Below are positions 60,767 through 61,042 of a stretch of 61,042 nt of DNA, in pieces. Source of the stretch: Lachnospiraceae bacterium (GTDB taxonomy: Bacteria; Bacillota; Clostridia; Lachnospirales; Lachnospiraceae); NCBI GenBank assembly GCA_011960625.1, contig BLMJ01000285.1, positions 1-61,042 on the forward strand. Direction: 5' to 3'. Both the position numbers and the translations under genes were made by a program. The notes under the pieces were generated by a model. That model ran no database searches. It was not told the DNA's origin and saw only the letters and a program-made list of their open reading frames with translations. Positions within the stretch are counted from its first letter, which is position 1. Every line of letters starts with the position of its first letter.

Positions 60767-61042
60767 ATGGATATCAAGCGGGCGAAAAAGGAAATCAAGG
60801 ATTCCATCGAAGCGTATCTGCTCAAGAACGAGGATGGCAGCTATAGGCTCCCATCTATCCGGCAGAGGCCGATTCTTCTGATGGGACCTCCGGGAATCGG
60901 TAAGACTCAGATTATGGAACAGATTGCGAAGGAATGTAAGATTGGGCTGGTGTCCTATACGATTACCCACCATACCAGGCAGAGCGCCATTGGGCTGCCG
61001 TTTATCCGTGAGAAAATGTATGGAGGCAGACAGTATTCTGCC
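60767..61042 (+). CDS. AAA ATPase (MoxR-like), partial at the window edge
   Basis: The frame starts at ATG 60767 with AAAAGGAG upstream and runs off the window after 92 codons. It has the Walker A motif LLMGPPGIGKTQIMEQIAKE and continues with SYTITHHTRQSAIGLPFI, typical of the MoxR-like ATPases paired with VWA-like proteins. It probably uses ATP to remodel a partner complex. The remaining domains lie outside. Confidence 0.8.
   Translation, partial: MDIKRAKKEIKDSIEAYLLKNEDGSYRLPSIRQRPILLMGPPGIGKTQIMEQIAKECKIGLVSYTITHHTRQSAIGLPFIREKMYGGRQYSA

Overview
This window looks like chromosome of a spore-forming, Gram-positive gut anaerobe of the Clostridia, most likely family Lachnospiraceae. The basis is the gene content: cotJ coat genes, spoVD, spoIIGA-sigE and a pdaA-type deacetylase together with a dcw cluster, a LoaP-type NusG paralogue and a moderate-GC backbone. 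The genus cannot be fixed from the sequence alone.

Left end (1-3.94 kb): the right-hand end of an integrative element. It carries a sigma-70 region-4 protein, a MazF/PemK-family toxin, a small element protein and a large serine recombinase broken by one extra A in an A8 run. The element sits inside cotJC. The first 62 codons of cotJC survive on the minus strand next to intact cotJB and cotJA, and the recombinase frame reads on into the host gene.

Cell division and sporulation (4.7-22.9 kb): a stand-alone FtsW/SpoVE-family gene, a DegV protein and a small membrane protein come first. Then comes the dcw operon: mraZ, rsmH, an ftsL-like gene, two class B PBPs (the second SpoVD-like), mraY, murD, ftsW/spoVE, ftsQ/divIB and ftsZ. 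The mraZ promoter overlaps an array of seven 10-bp repeats that looks like the MraZ operator. After ftsZ, spoIIGA-sigE is preceded by 0A-box-like motifs and a promoter with the unusually long spacer known for spoIIG. A beta-CASP metallo-beta-lactamase gene closes this part.

Glycan locus 1 (23.1-39.9 kb): two tandem NusG/LoaP-like genes head a long, tightly packed run of same-strand genes. These are an aminotransferase, a small phosphoglycosyl transferase, glycosyltransferases, an MBL-fold protein, three ATP-grasp proteins, two SDR-type proteins, a pyruvyl transferase, a LicD + IspD/TarI-like pair, an EpsG-like polymerase and a flippase. From about 30.6 to 39.9 kb the DNA is clearly more AT-rich than its flanks, which suggests an acquired, variable cassette. 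NusG-family antiterminators next to such operons commonly let polymerase read through them.

Bridge and glycan locus 2 (40-54.7 kb): a GerMN lipoprotein and a MerR-methyltransferase fusion precede the dTDP-rhamnose genes rmlA-B-D-C and a converging glycosyltransferase. A second initiating phosphoglycosyl transferase, an LCP ligase, a Wzy-like polymerase, a rhamnosyltransferase-like protein, a second LCP protein and a cohesin-like membrane protein with a very acidic tail follow. The window therefore seems to encode two separate surface glycans, each with its own initiator and polymerase, plus two LCP proteins that could attach glycan to the wall.

Right end (54.7-61.0 kb): glmS supplies glucosamine-6-phosphate for wall and glycan synthesis. 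Then come a pdaA-like deacetylase on the minus strand, a DUF218 protein, an LRR protein, a VWA-like/DUF2201 protein and the start of its probable AAA ATPase partner, cut by the window edge. No rRNA, tRNA or CRISPR array was seen.
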